Below are positions 51,307-62,661 of a stretch of 64,000 nt of DNA, in pieces. Position 1 is the stretch's first letter, and each line of letters starts with the position of its first letter. The notes below the pieces were generated by a model that saw only the letters and a list, made by a program, of their open reading frames with translations, was not told where the DNA came from and ran no database searches. The position numbers and the translations under genes were made by a program. The DNA comes from Pelecanus crispus (Eukaryota; Chordata; Aves; Pelecaniformes; Pelecanidae): contig NC_134676.1 of assembly GCF_030463565.1 (NCBI RefSeq), positions 5,172,001 to 5,236,000 of the forward strand, written 5' to 3'.

Positions 51307-51815
51307 ATAGGATCATAGAATCGTTTAGGTTGGAAAAGACCTTTAAGATCATCCAGTCCAACCACTAACCTAACACTACCAAGTCCACCACTAAACCAGT
51401 TAAGGGCAGAGTAATAATTAATTTCATGTTTCCTGGCTTGGTGGCTGGATTATTTTTTAATGAAAGTAAAAACTAGGAATCATTAAGGTTGGAAAGGACC
51501 TCTGAGATCATCAGTCCAACCATCAACACAGCACCTCCATGCCCACTAAACCATGTCCCCAAGTGCCACGTCTGCCTGTTTTTTGAACACTTCCAGGGAT
51601 GGTGACTCCCCCACCTCTCTGGGCAGCCTGTTCCCATGCTTGACCACTCTTTCTGTGAAGAAATCTTTCCTAATATCCAATCTAAACCTCCCCTGATGCA
51701 ACTTGAGGCCATTTCCTCTCATCCCATTGCTTGTTCCTTGGGAGAAGAGACCAACACCCACCTCACTACTGCCTCCTTTCAGGTAGTTGTAAAGAGCCAT
51801 AAGGGTGTCACCTTC
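51307..51815 (-). mobile_element. CR1 LINE composite 3' unit, inverted copy
   Basis: Reading the minus strand: the end of CR1 ORF2 ([40 protein letters not shown]), a CR1 3' segment, the spacer tttttactttcattaaaaaa through the ccaggaaacatgaaat part, then a second CR1 3' end to gattctatgat. It is the inverted counterpart of 1872-2248; the spacer stretch is identical by eye. Confidence 0.9.
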
Positions 51816-54268
51816 TTCTGTAGTGGTCTCCCTCTGTACTGCTGTTTCTGTCTGCTCTGGATCCCAGTAGTATGTGAGGAGGTTGTTGAGTCTCAAAAAA
51901 AGTCATCAGATGAAAGAATCAGGAGGTAAACATCATGCTCCAGAAACTGGGGTGCTCCAGTACAGACGGCAGCATGGCTCTGACATCTGCTACAAAAAAT
52001 GTCTACTGAGAAGGCAAATCCCTCCCCTTCACATTTCCTCAGCTCAGCTTTGCTGATGGTTCATGAAGAGTGATTAACAGGTAAGTCTTCTGGAGTCATC
52101 AATACCCAAGCCAGGACATCTAAAGCACTTTAAAGCCTCAGCTCTTCCTGTGAGAGGTTCTGTGACTGATCTTATCACCAGAAGCACCTATGTCTATGTG
52201 AGAAGAGCTGGGAATGTCCTCTCAAAGAGCAAAGCTGGTTTGTTTCTTTTTTTAGGGGGTAAGGAGCAAGTAGTGAGGAAAATGACATTTGGAGCAATAA
52301 TGTAAGCATTTTTCTTAGAACCACGTAGTATATGTGCTGTTTTTACATTGGACTCCAGTTAAAACAGAATAGATGGTCTTCTCTGTTCACTGGGGAGGTC
52401 TCTTGCAATTCCTTCGTGTTGCTTACGCTGCTCCCATCTGTCACTGCTGTTCAGATTTTGAAGGCAAATTTTCAGGAGGTTGTTTTTATATATGCAACTG
52501 CTAGGCCAGGTCTTGATTTGTACAGGAATATTTATTCCGTTTTATGTGGAGGTGAGCTGGGTGCAGTGACAGCTCTAACTATAAAAGAGGCTTTTAGTCT
52601 TAGGCTTTTGGGTTTTTTTATGGGCACATTTGTTTTACGCTGGATCTCTGGGAACTGTCTAAAAATTATTAGTCCCATTGAAAACTGTACATTTTCTTTC
52701 TCTTAATGAAAATCCTCTATAGAACTCAATAGACAGCAGGCTTTTGGGGCTACCACTGATAACTTCAGTTAGTGCTTTTATTGTCTACTGCTCCCTTCCA
52801 GGAGACACTTGATTTGTCTTGGCTGTTTTCAAGAATTATTAGTATAGACTATAGTTACTCAAATCTTTTGATTAGCTAGAGACTTAATAAAGCTGTTTAT
52901 ACCCTATTTTTTATGGATGGCTTCAACTCTAGAAATTGCTTTACTAATTGATTTCAGGATGGATTTGCTTGTGGCTGAGGAATTAATGTCTGCAATGGCT
53001 CTTACATGACAAAATCTTTCTAATAGCCATATTGTGCTTGGACTTCAGTCTTATTTTTAAAAAAACAAATAATACTCTTGGCATAACTAACCACATGTGA
53101 GGTTTTTCTTAAAAAAATATGGTTCTAGCATTATTTTAGCTGACTCTGTTATAGTATTTTTGTAATGTTGTGTTGCTACTATTCAAATCTTTCTCTAAGG
53201 CTGGATTGTGTATGAGCTAAATTAAACTGTGCAGAGCAGATAAACGGGTCCTGCTAGTTTGCATGTGCTTTATATTCCATTGACTACTATAGAGGGAAGG
53301 TGTTCAGACTGCGATGTATTACCTCATGTGTTATTCTGCCTTTCTTTGTTTCTCTACAGCAGCAATAACATTGGGATGTCCCTGATCTTGCAGTCTGTAG
53401 TAGGGGCCAGACGAGACTGCTTTTTTTACTAGCATTGGTTTGCTGGCATTATGGCTCAAAGGGCAGCTTGGCAGACCGTTCTCCTGTAGCTCTCTGCTTT
53501 CTTCCCTGCCTGCTGACACCTTTTCTGATGGTGTCTTTGCTTTTTCTGGAGTCACCATGCAGGAATAAGCAGCTGCACATGCAGCCTACAAATACCTTTT
53601 AACACTGGCTGAGATTGTAGATCCATTTGTAGCAGTCCTCTGTGATAACTTTAAGGCTTAACTGCCTTTGTGCAATGCCTGGGTCACAGGTTGCTTTTTG
53701 CAAACAATCTGTTTCTCCTAAATTAGCAATTCTCGTCTCTTCTTCTTGTGTTACAGAAATATACCTGCGCCCCTGGGCTCCTGCTGCTTGTCAGAGCTCA
53801 GCATCTCCGGGAGGATGCTGGGATTTGCATGGGAGGTTTTGACCACTATAGCACCTTTGCTTTCCTGCCTGCTGCAGTTGCACATCTGTCAGATCTTCCT
53901 CCCGCTAATAGAGATAGGTCAGGTATCGAGCTGTGGCCACTCCCACCCCTTTTAGTTTGCCCTGGGCCAACAAAAGTCTCAACAGCTAACATGTCAGGCA
54001 GACTGCTGGGATTCTTGGTCTTTTATTAATTTCCAAAAAGACTTGTGGCATGTGGGAATGCCAGCTCTCTCCCTCGGTGCTTTCCTGGAGGGCATTTGTA
54101 AGGTCAGGTACAGAGGTTAGCCTGAGGTCTAAAATGGGAGAGAGATGTAACACCGGAGCTTAAGTCTGAGGGTGGAAGAGGTTATAATGGCTGCAAAGCT
54201 TGCTGGATCCCTAAATGTTCAATGACAGGGTTATCTTGGCTACTGAAATTTGGACTTATCTGCGTGTG

Positions 54269-54835
54269 TGTCCTGGTTTCGGCTGGGATAGAGTTAATTT
54301 TCTTCCTAGTAGCTGGCATAGTGCTGTGTTTTGGATTTAGTAGGAGAATAATGTTGATAACACACTGATGTTTTAGTTGTTGCTAAGTACTGCTTATGCT
54401 AGTCAAGGACTTTTCAGCTTTCCATGCTCTGTCAGGTGCACAAGAAATTGGGAGGGGGCACAGCCAGAATAGTTGATCTAAACTGGCCCAAGGGCTATTC
54501 CATACCATATGGCGTCATGCTCAGTATAGAAACTGGGGGCGTTGGCTGGGGAGCAGCGATCGCTGCTCGGGAACTGTCTGGGTATCGGTCGGCGGGTGGT
54601 GAGCAATTGCATTGTGCATCACTTGCTTTGTATATTGTTATTATTATTATCATTATTATATTATTATTATTATTATCATTTTACCTTATTCAATTATTAA
54701 ACTGTTCTTATCTCAACCCAGGAGTGGTTTTTTTCACAATTACTCCTCCGTTTCTCTCCCCCATCCCATGGGGGTAGGGGCAGTGAGCGAGCGGCTGCGT
54801 GGTGCTGAGTTGCTGGCTGGGGCTAAACCACGACT
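54269..54835 (+). mobile_element. Solo LTR 4 of the same avian endogenous retrovirus
   Basis: TGTCCTGGTTTCGGCTGGGA to GGGGCTAAACCACGACT, flanked by gtgtg (54264-54268 and 54836-54840). The last base is T instead of the A in the other copies. It has the perfect palindrome at 54551-54568 and an expanded attatt tract at about 54636-54680. Confidence 0.92.
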
Positions 54836-54840
54836 GTGTG

Positions 54841-56165
54841 TGAGGCTGTCCTGTCAGGTGGAATCTCAAATCTATCATCATCCAGATAGGGGAGGAAGTA
54901 GGACCTAAATTTTACTAAAGTCCCTGGAATGGCCTGACCTGTTCAAAAAGCATCTCAACATGCTTATATGGCACCATATTTTTATCTACCAGGCTGACTT
55001 CAATCTTGGATGCTCATTCTAGGGGATGCTTAGAGGACTTGGCAGTTGCTGGTGCTGCTGGTCTTTTGCTTGTAAAGGCACAAATAGTCCCATGAGCAGC
55101 ATCCCAGCTCACCTTTTTTAAAAAGGTCCACATACTGGGTGAGAGCTGGGGTCCCACCTGCTCAAAGACCCTCAAATGCATCTGCAAAAGAGCCCCACAT
55201 CAAGAAGCAGAAAGGACAGAGTCTGATCTGAATGTTTGTGGTTGCATAGTCTCTTTGCATTTTAAATCTTCAAGTCCTTTGTGTCTGCGATGTTAAACTG
55301 ATCACGTGAAATGATTTTAGAGCAAGGAAGCCTTCCTGTCAGTCTTGTTTTGCAGAGTTTTTGGAAAAGGTTGCCAAGAAAAGTCCTTTTTAGGGCAATT
55401 GGCCCTTCCCTGTTGTAAGGACTTGGAGAAGGCATAAAGTGGCAGTGTCCTCCTGGCACCTTAGGCCTGTTGGAAACCAACCCCCAGGGAGAACATTGGC
55501 AGGAGGGTCCTCAGCTTCCCATGACCAACTCTGATGATGCCTCGAGAGGTTTCTCTGGGGCAAGGCAGACACAGAAGACCCATGAGAAGATCCCAGTCTG
55601 ACACCCAAAAAACATCAAGGGGAGCCCTTGAGTTGTTCATTGCTCGTGGTGTAATGCAAGGGAACTGCTCCCCTAGGAAAAGGAGAGAAAGAACTGCAGT
55701 AACTGCCACCAGCAGTAAATGTTTATTGCATTCTTTACATGAAGTTTTCCTATTTCCCACTGGATGCGTGTAGGGATTCAGGCCTACTGCATTCAGTAGG
55801 AGAGAGATCTTCTATTTGTAAGACAGAAAATGATGCAAGGAAAAAAAAAATGTTTGATCATTGCTAGCTAGTCACTTTTCTAGTCTGATTAAAGCATATA
55901 TATTCATACCTTCATTATCTTGGCGCTTAATGAGGAGTCAGAAGATGGCACCAAAAATTGTATGCACTTTGTAAGAATATTTACCTGTGTATGTTGTAGC
56001 TCTTAAGAGGGATTAAGAGGGTTAGACATTGATGGGACACAAGAAAGGAAGAGATCACTCTGTTTATTCAGCTTTCAAATATACATATTCTTAATTTGAA
56101 GTGCAGCTCTTGACATAGTTCTTACATTATTTATTATTATTAGATACCAAGTCCTTCACAGCATA
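54841..56165. other. Intergenic, 3' of the SLC14A2-like gene
   Basis: Unique-looking sequence; no exon, RNA or known repeat recognised. Confidence 0.45.
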
Positions 56166-56171
56166 TTTATT
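56166..56171 (-). terminator. SLC14A2: Polyadenylation signal AATAAA of the SLC14A2-like gene
   Basis: AATAAA on the minus strand (context aacaaaataaatatgctg), about 315 bases after the stop codon. Other A/T-rich look-alikes lie close by, so the exact site is uncertain. Confidence 0.45.
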
Positions 56172-56485
56172 TTGTTAAATTACACATCTGAAATTAAATA
56201 CAGCCTCTTGTCAACATTAATGTTCTTCTGCCTATTCTTACAGTTATTATTGACAAGAGGTGACTTTCAAGTTAACAGCAAGTGGATTGATAAGGCAGCT
56301 GTTACTCTGTTACCTGCGTGCTTTTTGGAAAGCTTAGCTCAAGGGCAAATTGTGTTTCCTCCAGAGCGTGGGATGCCAAATCCCCAGCCTGCAGACCGCT
56401 GCCAAAGGTGATGTTTGTAGCTATGGTGTGCTTGGCTAGCATCTGAAAAACTGACCCAAAACCCTACACCCATGGACGATTGAAA

Positions 56486-56755
56486 TCAGTAAGCGTGGCG
56501 GTTTTTGGGGGTGCACAGAGGGGTGCCTCCTGTGCTTATTTTTGAGTCGCCGGAGGGTTTCTGCTCCTTTCGTTTCTGCTCTTCTCTCCTGCTCTCTGAT
56601 GCTCTTCTCTTCATTCTCAGGTAGTAGATCTGGTTGGCTTCTGGGTAGGTGACTTTGCAGAGGGGCATTTTGTAGATGGCTGGGTTGTCTGAATTGATCA
56701 GCAAAAAGAGAAGTGCGGAGAAGCAGAAAGGCCAGGTGCAGAGTGGCAGCCCAAG
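56486..56755 (-). CDS. SLC14A2: SLC14A2-like last exon with long charged tail
   Basis: Acceptor cccctcccag, 89 residues to TGA. It begins [20 protein letters not shown], then [40 protein letters not shown] and a polar end (PKNRHAY). The tail after YYL is about 43 residues against about 13 in the SLC14A1 copy, rich in K, R and E. RRAS (codons at 56608-56597) fits the PKA consensus. Confidence 0.94.
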   Translation of the reverse strand, partial: LGLPLCTWPFCFSALLFLLINSDNPAIYKMPLCKVTYPEANQIYYLRMKRRASESRREEQKRKEQKPSGDSKISTGGTPLCTPKNRHAY

Positions 56756-59700
56756 CTGGGAGGGGAAAGGACAGACAGACAGGTGCATTTTGATACCTCT
56801 TTTTGCATGTTCCCTTTGCTAACTTCTGCCTGTTGCTAAATCCTTACATTTGAGAAGCTGGGAGAGCCTGTGATTTCCCTGAGGATAGCATGACGCAGGA
56901 CATGCCTTCCTGAACCCCCCCATACAGGATCCTCCATTTGGATCCAGAGGACGATGCCCAAATGCAGGAGCCTACATGGTGGGCGCTACATGTAAGCTAG
57001 GTTCCTGCTGGTCACTGCAGGATTGGGAAGCTCCTCTGCTACCAAATGCCAATCCCGCTGCTCACACAGAGGTATCTAGTTTAATGGAAATGTACGGGGC
57101 TACGTAAGGCATCCCACGCTGGAGACCTCACTCCTCTTGGAGATGCAGTTGTTGGCCAGAAAGGCACTTGGCACCAATATTGAAGCAACTGAATCAGGCT
57201 CCAGAGCTCTGCTGACTGTTATGAAAGCTAAGGCGCCCAGCTCACATGTAGACATTTAAATTCTCTGATAAATGAGCTGAATCCTACCCTCACTGTCCTG
57301 TAAAATGTCGTGTACTGAGAGCACTATTCACACATATTGACTGTCCTCAATGCCCATGTGTTACTGGCATCGCATCCAACCCTTAGTCCTGCTCTGTGAC
57401 TGCACCTCTTGGCCTGACTTGAGGTCTGCCAAAAACAAGATCACAAGAAGAAGTAGTAAATGTTCTTTTTTTTTCTGATGCATCCCAAAAGCAGGTGTGC
57501 TTAACAAAGCAACCCATCTGCAGGGACCTGCATGGTACTGAGTGGATGCCAGATGAATACATTTAATGAATGAAGCTGCAAGTTCTATTTTTTTTTTTTC
57601 TTTTAAAGTACTAAATCTATTTTGTTAAAATGTGGTTTTGCTTTAATCTCTCAGATCTTAAAGAAGAAACAAAGCTTGGCATTTCTGGCTCCACCTCTTT
57701 CTTGATCTGTCCAGATACGATGATTTTATATTTAAGACAAGAGTCTCCTCCCCCATTTTAGTTCTCATATCCAGATCAAACTTAAATAACATCTCTGGGT
57801 AGGGTGGGAGAAAGATCTCAGAAGAAGCAAGGAAAAATTTAGACCATTGGGAATTGTTCAAAAATATTGCCTGCAACTCAATGTTGCATCTCAAACTGCT
57901 CGCTGTTGCTGGAATTCACATATACATGCACAATCCTGCTGTGGATGACATGCTCCAAAGTCTTTGAAATCTTATTATCAGCTGCAGAATCTGCAAGTGC
58001 ACAATTCAACTGACAGAGAATCTGTACAAGACCTGCCATTGGCTGCAGCATTCTCATTTCAGGCTATCAAAACTGACATGGAGAATTCCGGGGTACTTCC
58101 TTAGCAATATAGCATAATCAAAATACAGTTAAAACAAACCAACCAAATCCCCATTAAAAAAAGCCTCAAACTTACCACAGATAGGGCATTAGCAAGAGCT
58201 GCTCCAGAATAGGCACAAAATAATGCTAGAACAGAAGACCAAAGACAACTCAAGATGAGGAAAATCTTGCTCATCTCTCCAAAGAAATTATTAGAAATAG
58301 TCATATTGTCCAAATGCACAGTAAAGTGTTCTTCCAGCTAGTTGATGTGAGGATTAATGTTATAAGTTAACAATTAGTTAAAATGCCCTAATGCTGCATC
58401 TGGCCATGTAGACATTTGGTCCTATCTGCTCTGTAGAGATGGATGGCGAATGAAGAATGCGGTTTTGTGGAGAGGAAGTGATGGTGGTATTTCTTTTATC
58501 TTAATTTTCTTTTTAATTGGCACAACTTGACCTGTGTGCAGTGGGGGATTACAGGGATGCTCCTGTACTTGGCACTGGTGAGGCCGCACCTGGAATACTG
58601 TGTCCAGTTTTGGGCCCCTCAATACAAGAAGGACATTGAGGTGCTGGAGCGTGTCCAGAGAAGGGCAACGGAGCTGGGGAAGGGTCTGGAGCACAGGGCT
58701 GATGAGGAGTGGCTGAGGGAGCTGGGGTTGTTTAGCCTGGAGGAGGCTGAGGGGAGACCTGATCGCTCTGTACAGCTACCTGAAAGGAGGGGGCAGTGAG
58801 GTGGGTGTTGTTCTCTTCTCCCAAGTAGCTAGCGATAGAACAAGAGGAAATGGCCTCAAGTTGCACCAGGGAGGTTTAGATTAAATATTAGGAAAAATTT
58901 CTTCACTGAAAGGGTTGTCAAGCATTGGAACAGGCTGCCGAGGGAAGTCGTTGAGTCTCCATCGCTGGAGGTGTTTAAAAAATGTGTAGATGTGGCACTT
59001 AGGGACATGGTTTAGTGGTGGACTTAGCAGTGTTAGGTTAATGGTTGCACTCAATGATCTTAAAGGTCTTTTCCAGCCTAAAAGATTCTATGATTCTATG
59101 AAATTCTCCACCAGTGTCTGTCCTGTGGCTTCAAACCACAAGCAGTTACCAGTGAGCCTCCTTGCCCCAAGGTGTCAGAGGTGGCAAAGCAGGAGATAAG
59201 ACAGCCAAGGACGAAGTCAAAGAAGGGAAAGCTACAGAGCGATGCAGAAACTGTGCTCCGGACAGAAAACTACTGAAATGCAAATGGTTGGAGGCTGGGT
59301 GAGTCTTCATGGGAATTTTAGATATGCTACACTGTTCTTAAACTCTTCCCATAGAGTCTGTTTTTGGCTGCTGTTGGAGATGGGGTCTTTGGGTAGATGG
59401 ATTTTAAACTGACCTTATACAATAGCTCTCTTATGACACACTTCTCTAATGATACTTATGAAAAAGCTGCTTATATGAATCTGTTGAGTGGCTAATTTGT
59501 TAAACTTCTGCTCATGGCATAGCTTGTGCTCCTTTCACAAACAGTACTTCCACCCTTTCTAGATGTTTTTAGGTTACTGGAGCCTACAGGCCCTTCCCTC
59601 TGCATGTGCATCTTGCACATCCAACCTCAACTCTGACACCATCACAGAAACAGCTCTTGCATAGTGCCTAGTTTTGCAGCAGAGTAGAAGCCCAATGTTG

Positions 59701-62661
59701 ACTCTAAACCTGTACTACTCATAGACTGCCTGGCTGCACAAATTTTTGTCTTCCCTTTATGTAAAAGATACATACCACAGGCAAGTGCCAGCAAATGAGT
59801 CTGCCAGGTCAAGGCATAGAACATGCCCCCAATCGCGATGCACGCGAGTGCGCAGTTGTAATTGTGTAAGCCAAGGTAGATGCTGTCAAGTGGTGATGCA
59901 ATGCTCAGTGCTGCAAGACAAAAGGCAGGGCTGTGAGGTCAGGTATGAGAGGTTTCTGCAGCAGGACCTGTCACTTGCTGGGAATCCCTTGTCTCCTCCC
60001 TATGACATCTAGACAAATGTAACCATGCTCACACTTGCATAACATGCACATGCAGAAAAAAGGATGAAATCAAATGAAGCTCATTATTTTGGAGATCTGA
60101 TAGTATCCCTAGGGTTGGAATTTGGCCCAGTCTCAAAGGTTTATTTCAGGCAAAACTTTCTGTCTGTGCACTGAGTGTGTGGTAGTTAGTCCCCCAGATG
60201 ACCAGCTGGAGGATCCAGCCAGAGTGTAGGAGAACCTTCTCACCTGGGTGCCCTCCTTGCAGAAAGCTGTGCTCACATGTACTGTTTAAACCTCATACGT
60301 ACCCTAATCTTGAATATCAGAGGCACAGCTGAGTGTCTTTTGTGGGACTAAGCAGGGTTTTCCATCTCTTCCTAGTGACCTTTCCTACCTGTGGTCTAGA
60401 TACTAGGTGTGGTCACTCCATCATTGCTGTGGAAATTCTCCACTAGGTTGGGAGCTGAGGGTCTGCTCCAAACCTGACCTCACAGGTACTTCTGCAGGAT
60501 TTCTCTGAGGCTTCAGGAGTCCCAGTAAAAAGAGCACAGTATGGAGTGCATGGGCCACCTTCATGTCACTCTTAAGATTAATATATTTCCTGCTATAATG
60601 TCCTCGTTTGTCTTCTGTTTCATCACCATGCTTATCCCCAGATACTTTCCCCTGACCTTTCTCTTCTAGATTAAATGTCAGACCTGTACAAAACTTGCCA
60701 AATGCTCTTAACCATACAAATTGTGGATAGTTTTGTTTAAAAAAACATATATAAGGCAGCTCACATCTTGTACAAAGTGCTTGAGAGTACAGAGAACTTT
60801 TTGTTGCATGACTGTGCCTTTTCCAAGGTTGTTGTCTCAAGCTACACTTATTCCATCATATTTTTTTAATTACAATCAGTCACATAAGTGACATTAATCT
60901 TGTCTAACTTCAAGGGTCAGATTCATCTCTCTTAATTTAAGTTTGTTTCTCTGGTTAGTGGAGAGACAAGCCATTTTGACTGGCATTCATTTAGCTATTT
61001 TTACAAATCTGCAGCAGGGTAGAATGAACTGCAACCTAGAAAAGTCTGTTTCTTTTCATTGACTGATCAGCTTTGAGGTAGACATCTGCATGTGGTGGTA
61101 ATTTAAAACACTTGCGGTGGCAAGAGATCAGTTCTGGAACTATTTCTCTAGGTTTCTTTATCATCATCTCCGTGGGATTCATCACATCCAATGGCAGGAG
61201 GGTTAAGCAAGGTGGAACAAACCACCTGCCTGAGTTACAAATCTAGTAACAAATTCAAAGCTTAAAGAAATTCTGCTTCTTCTGTTCTTGCCTTCACCAT
61301 GTTGTGTGACCTTCAGTAAGACCTTCCAAATTTAGAGAGGATTTCAAAAATAGGAGTGTTGCCCCAGGTATGTCCAAGCCCATAGAACTCTAAAGTCTGG
61401 ACAGAGTCATATAATGGCTAATGTGAAGATAATCTAGCTAAAAAATTGCTTTGGTAAGTATTTCTTACCTGCCAACATCCCCACTGTTGATCCAATTGCA
61501 GCATGTAAACAAATAAGTGGGGACGAGATAAGCAAAGCAACAAGGAAGATGCCGCCAGTCCAGGGGTTTTCACAACCATACACTTGACCAACACCGACTG
61601 GGATGGATTGCAAGAGCTGCAGCAGCCAGTAGAAAAGGGCATGTTATGGTATGTCTGTACTCAGCAGGATGCAGCAGTTATTTTGTCCAAGCTATTGGTT
61701 AGAAAGGAAGGAAGCAACCCTGGCTCTGAGTGGGTAAATGTGGGCTCTCATGCCCTTCAAACCATAGTTCATTGTTTGGTTTGAACTTCATCAGCCCAGG
61801 ATGGACTTTCATTTCTTTTGGGATGGCAATAGGGTGGGTGGGGGGCTGGGGGGTTGGGGTTTTGGCTTTTTTTTTTTTTTTAGGTGACTTCAGTGAGGGA
61901 GAAAAATGGTAACCTTCCTAGGCAATAACACTATGGTGGGCCTGGCTGATTTGAGTTTATTATATATTATATGAAGCATATCAGTTACCTTTATGCAGTT
62001 TTGGGAAGGTGATCCTCTAGAGCTAGACCTGAGGGGACTGGGTATAATGAGTTTCTGTCCCTTCAGAATCCTGATGTTTCTTCTGTCTTTTGATATTGTC
62101 ACGGACTGTCTTTCTGATGTTCTTTTAACCACATCTGGACAGTGGGAGTGTATATCCAGATGTGAGCCTGTACTGACAGCAGTCAAGACTTGTTTCGGGG
62201 CAGTCCAATTTTAGGTGAAGTGAGAGGCTCAGCAGCTCTTTTCCCTCAGGCTCGATCAGCCTTTCTGCTGGATCAGCCAGGACTTTCCCTAGGGCTTTTA
62301 TGGCACTGTCCTCTACAGACTGAACCGAGCCATGTATTTCTGTGAATTGCTACTGGCTGTACATATCAAACAGCCATGCTGACCCACATGAAATTGTTAT
62401 CCCAAGCTGAATGCCTTCACACTCACCTTTTTAATGAAATAGCGTAAACTTGTTAGAGTGAAGCTTACCAGTGGCACATTGATTGCAGACCAGGTGATGT
62501 TGGGCACTGATGCTACAGGCTTGATGAGGGTTGTAGGGAAGAAGGGGTTGTAGTGACCTGTGGCTGCCAAGTACAAAGTCACTGCAATATTGAAGGGCAG
62601 AGTGAAAACAGGAAGGTCCCATTTACTGAAGATGGATCCCAAAGCACTGGACAGGATTGGA
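56486..62661 (-). CDS. SLC14A2: SLC14A2-like urea transporter (UT-A type), last five exons
   Basis: Facilitative urea channel, 3' part only. Five exons (193, 148, 135, 50 and 270 nt) join in phase for 796 nt. Order and phases match the SLC14A1 exons from KWDLPV to the C-terminus, so at least three coding exons lie beyond 64 kb. Motifs are [54 protein letters not shown] and [16 protein letters not shown]. Pore threonines of both halves (VFTLPF and LCTWPF) are kept. Lying one gene upstream of SLC14A1 in tandem and carrying a tail with RRAS after the last helix supports SLC14A2. Mammalian UT-A1 is a double transporter, and whether this gene has a second unit cannot be seen here. The motif GLHNYN replaces the usual GLWGYN. 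Confidence 0.9.
58176..58225 (-). CDS. SLC14A2: SLC14A2-like 50-nt exon
   Basis: Acceptor ctgttctag, donor gtaagt. It encodes [17 protein letters not shown]. Same size and phase as the exon in SLC14A1. Confidence 0.93.
58545..59101 (+). mobile_element. CR1 LINE fragment in an SLC14A2-like intron
   Basis: About 555 bp, from the end of ORF2 ([38 protein letters not shown]) to gattctatgattctatga. The open frame breaks after [11 protein letters not shown], where a short in-frame-disrupting loss is seen relative to the 44.9 kb copy. It lies antisense to the gene. Confidence 0.93.
59776..59910 (-). CDS. SLC14A2: SLC14A2-like 135-nt exon (altered GLHNYN motif)
   Basis: Acceptor tgtcttgcag, donor gtatgt. 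It encodes [37 protein letters not shown] and THLLALAC. The WG of the family signature GLWGYN is HN here; the rest of the motif is intact and the exon is open and correctly spliced. Confidence 0.94.
61469..61616 (-). CDS. SLC14A2: SLC14A2-like 148-nt exon (NPWTGG motif)
   Basis: Acceptor ggctgctgcag, donor gtaaga. It encodes [35 protein letters not shown] and [14 protein letters not shown]. Confidence 0.96.
62469..62661 (-). CDS. SLC14A2: SLC14A2-like 193-nt exon (pore region of the first half)
   Basis: Acceptor ctgttctcag, donor gtaagc. It encodes [39 protein letters not shown] and [10 protein letters not shown], then [12 protein letters not shown]. All first-half pore residues match the family pattern. 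It is the most 5' exon of this gene in the window. Confidence 0.95.

Larger units (their letters stand above)
42750..54268. other. Intergenic DNA between the two urea transporter genes
   Basis: Contains CR1 fragments at 44884-45439, 46080-47035 and 51307-51815. A small CpG-rich patch with a repeated gtccggctcc lies near 47578-47605. The 52-53.5 kb part is A/T-rich. No exon was recognised. Confidence 0.5.
56756..62468. other. SLC14A2-like introns
   Basis: The four introns lie at 56756-58175, 58226-59775, 59911-61468 and 61617-62468. The second contains a CR1 insertion. Otherwise no repeat family or extra exon was recognised. Confidence 0.5.

Noticed and set aside
60421-60840. Minus-strand open frame of 139 codons in an SLC14A2-like intron
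   Set aside because: Lies between correctly phased exons, has no acceptor/donor pair, and no transporter similarity.
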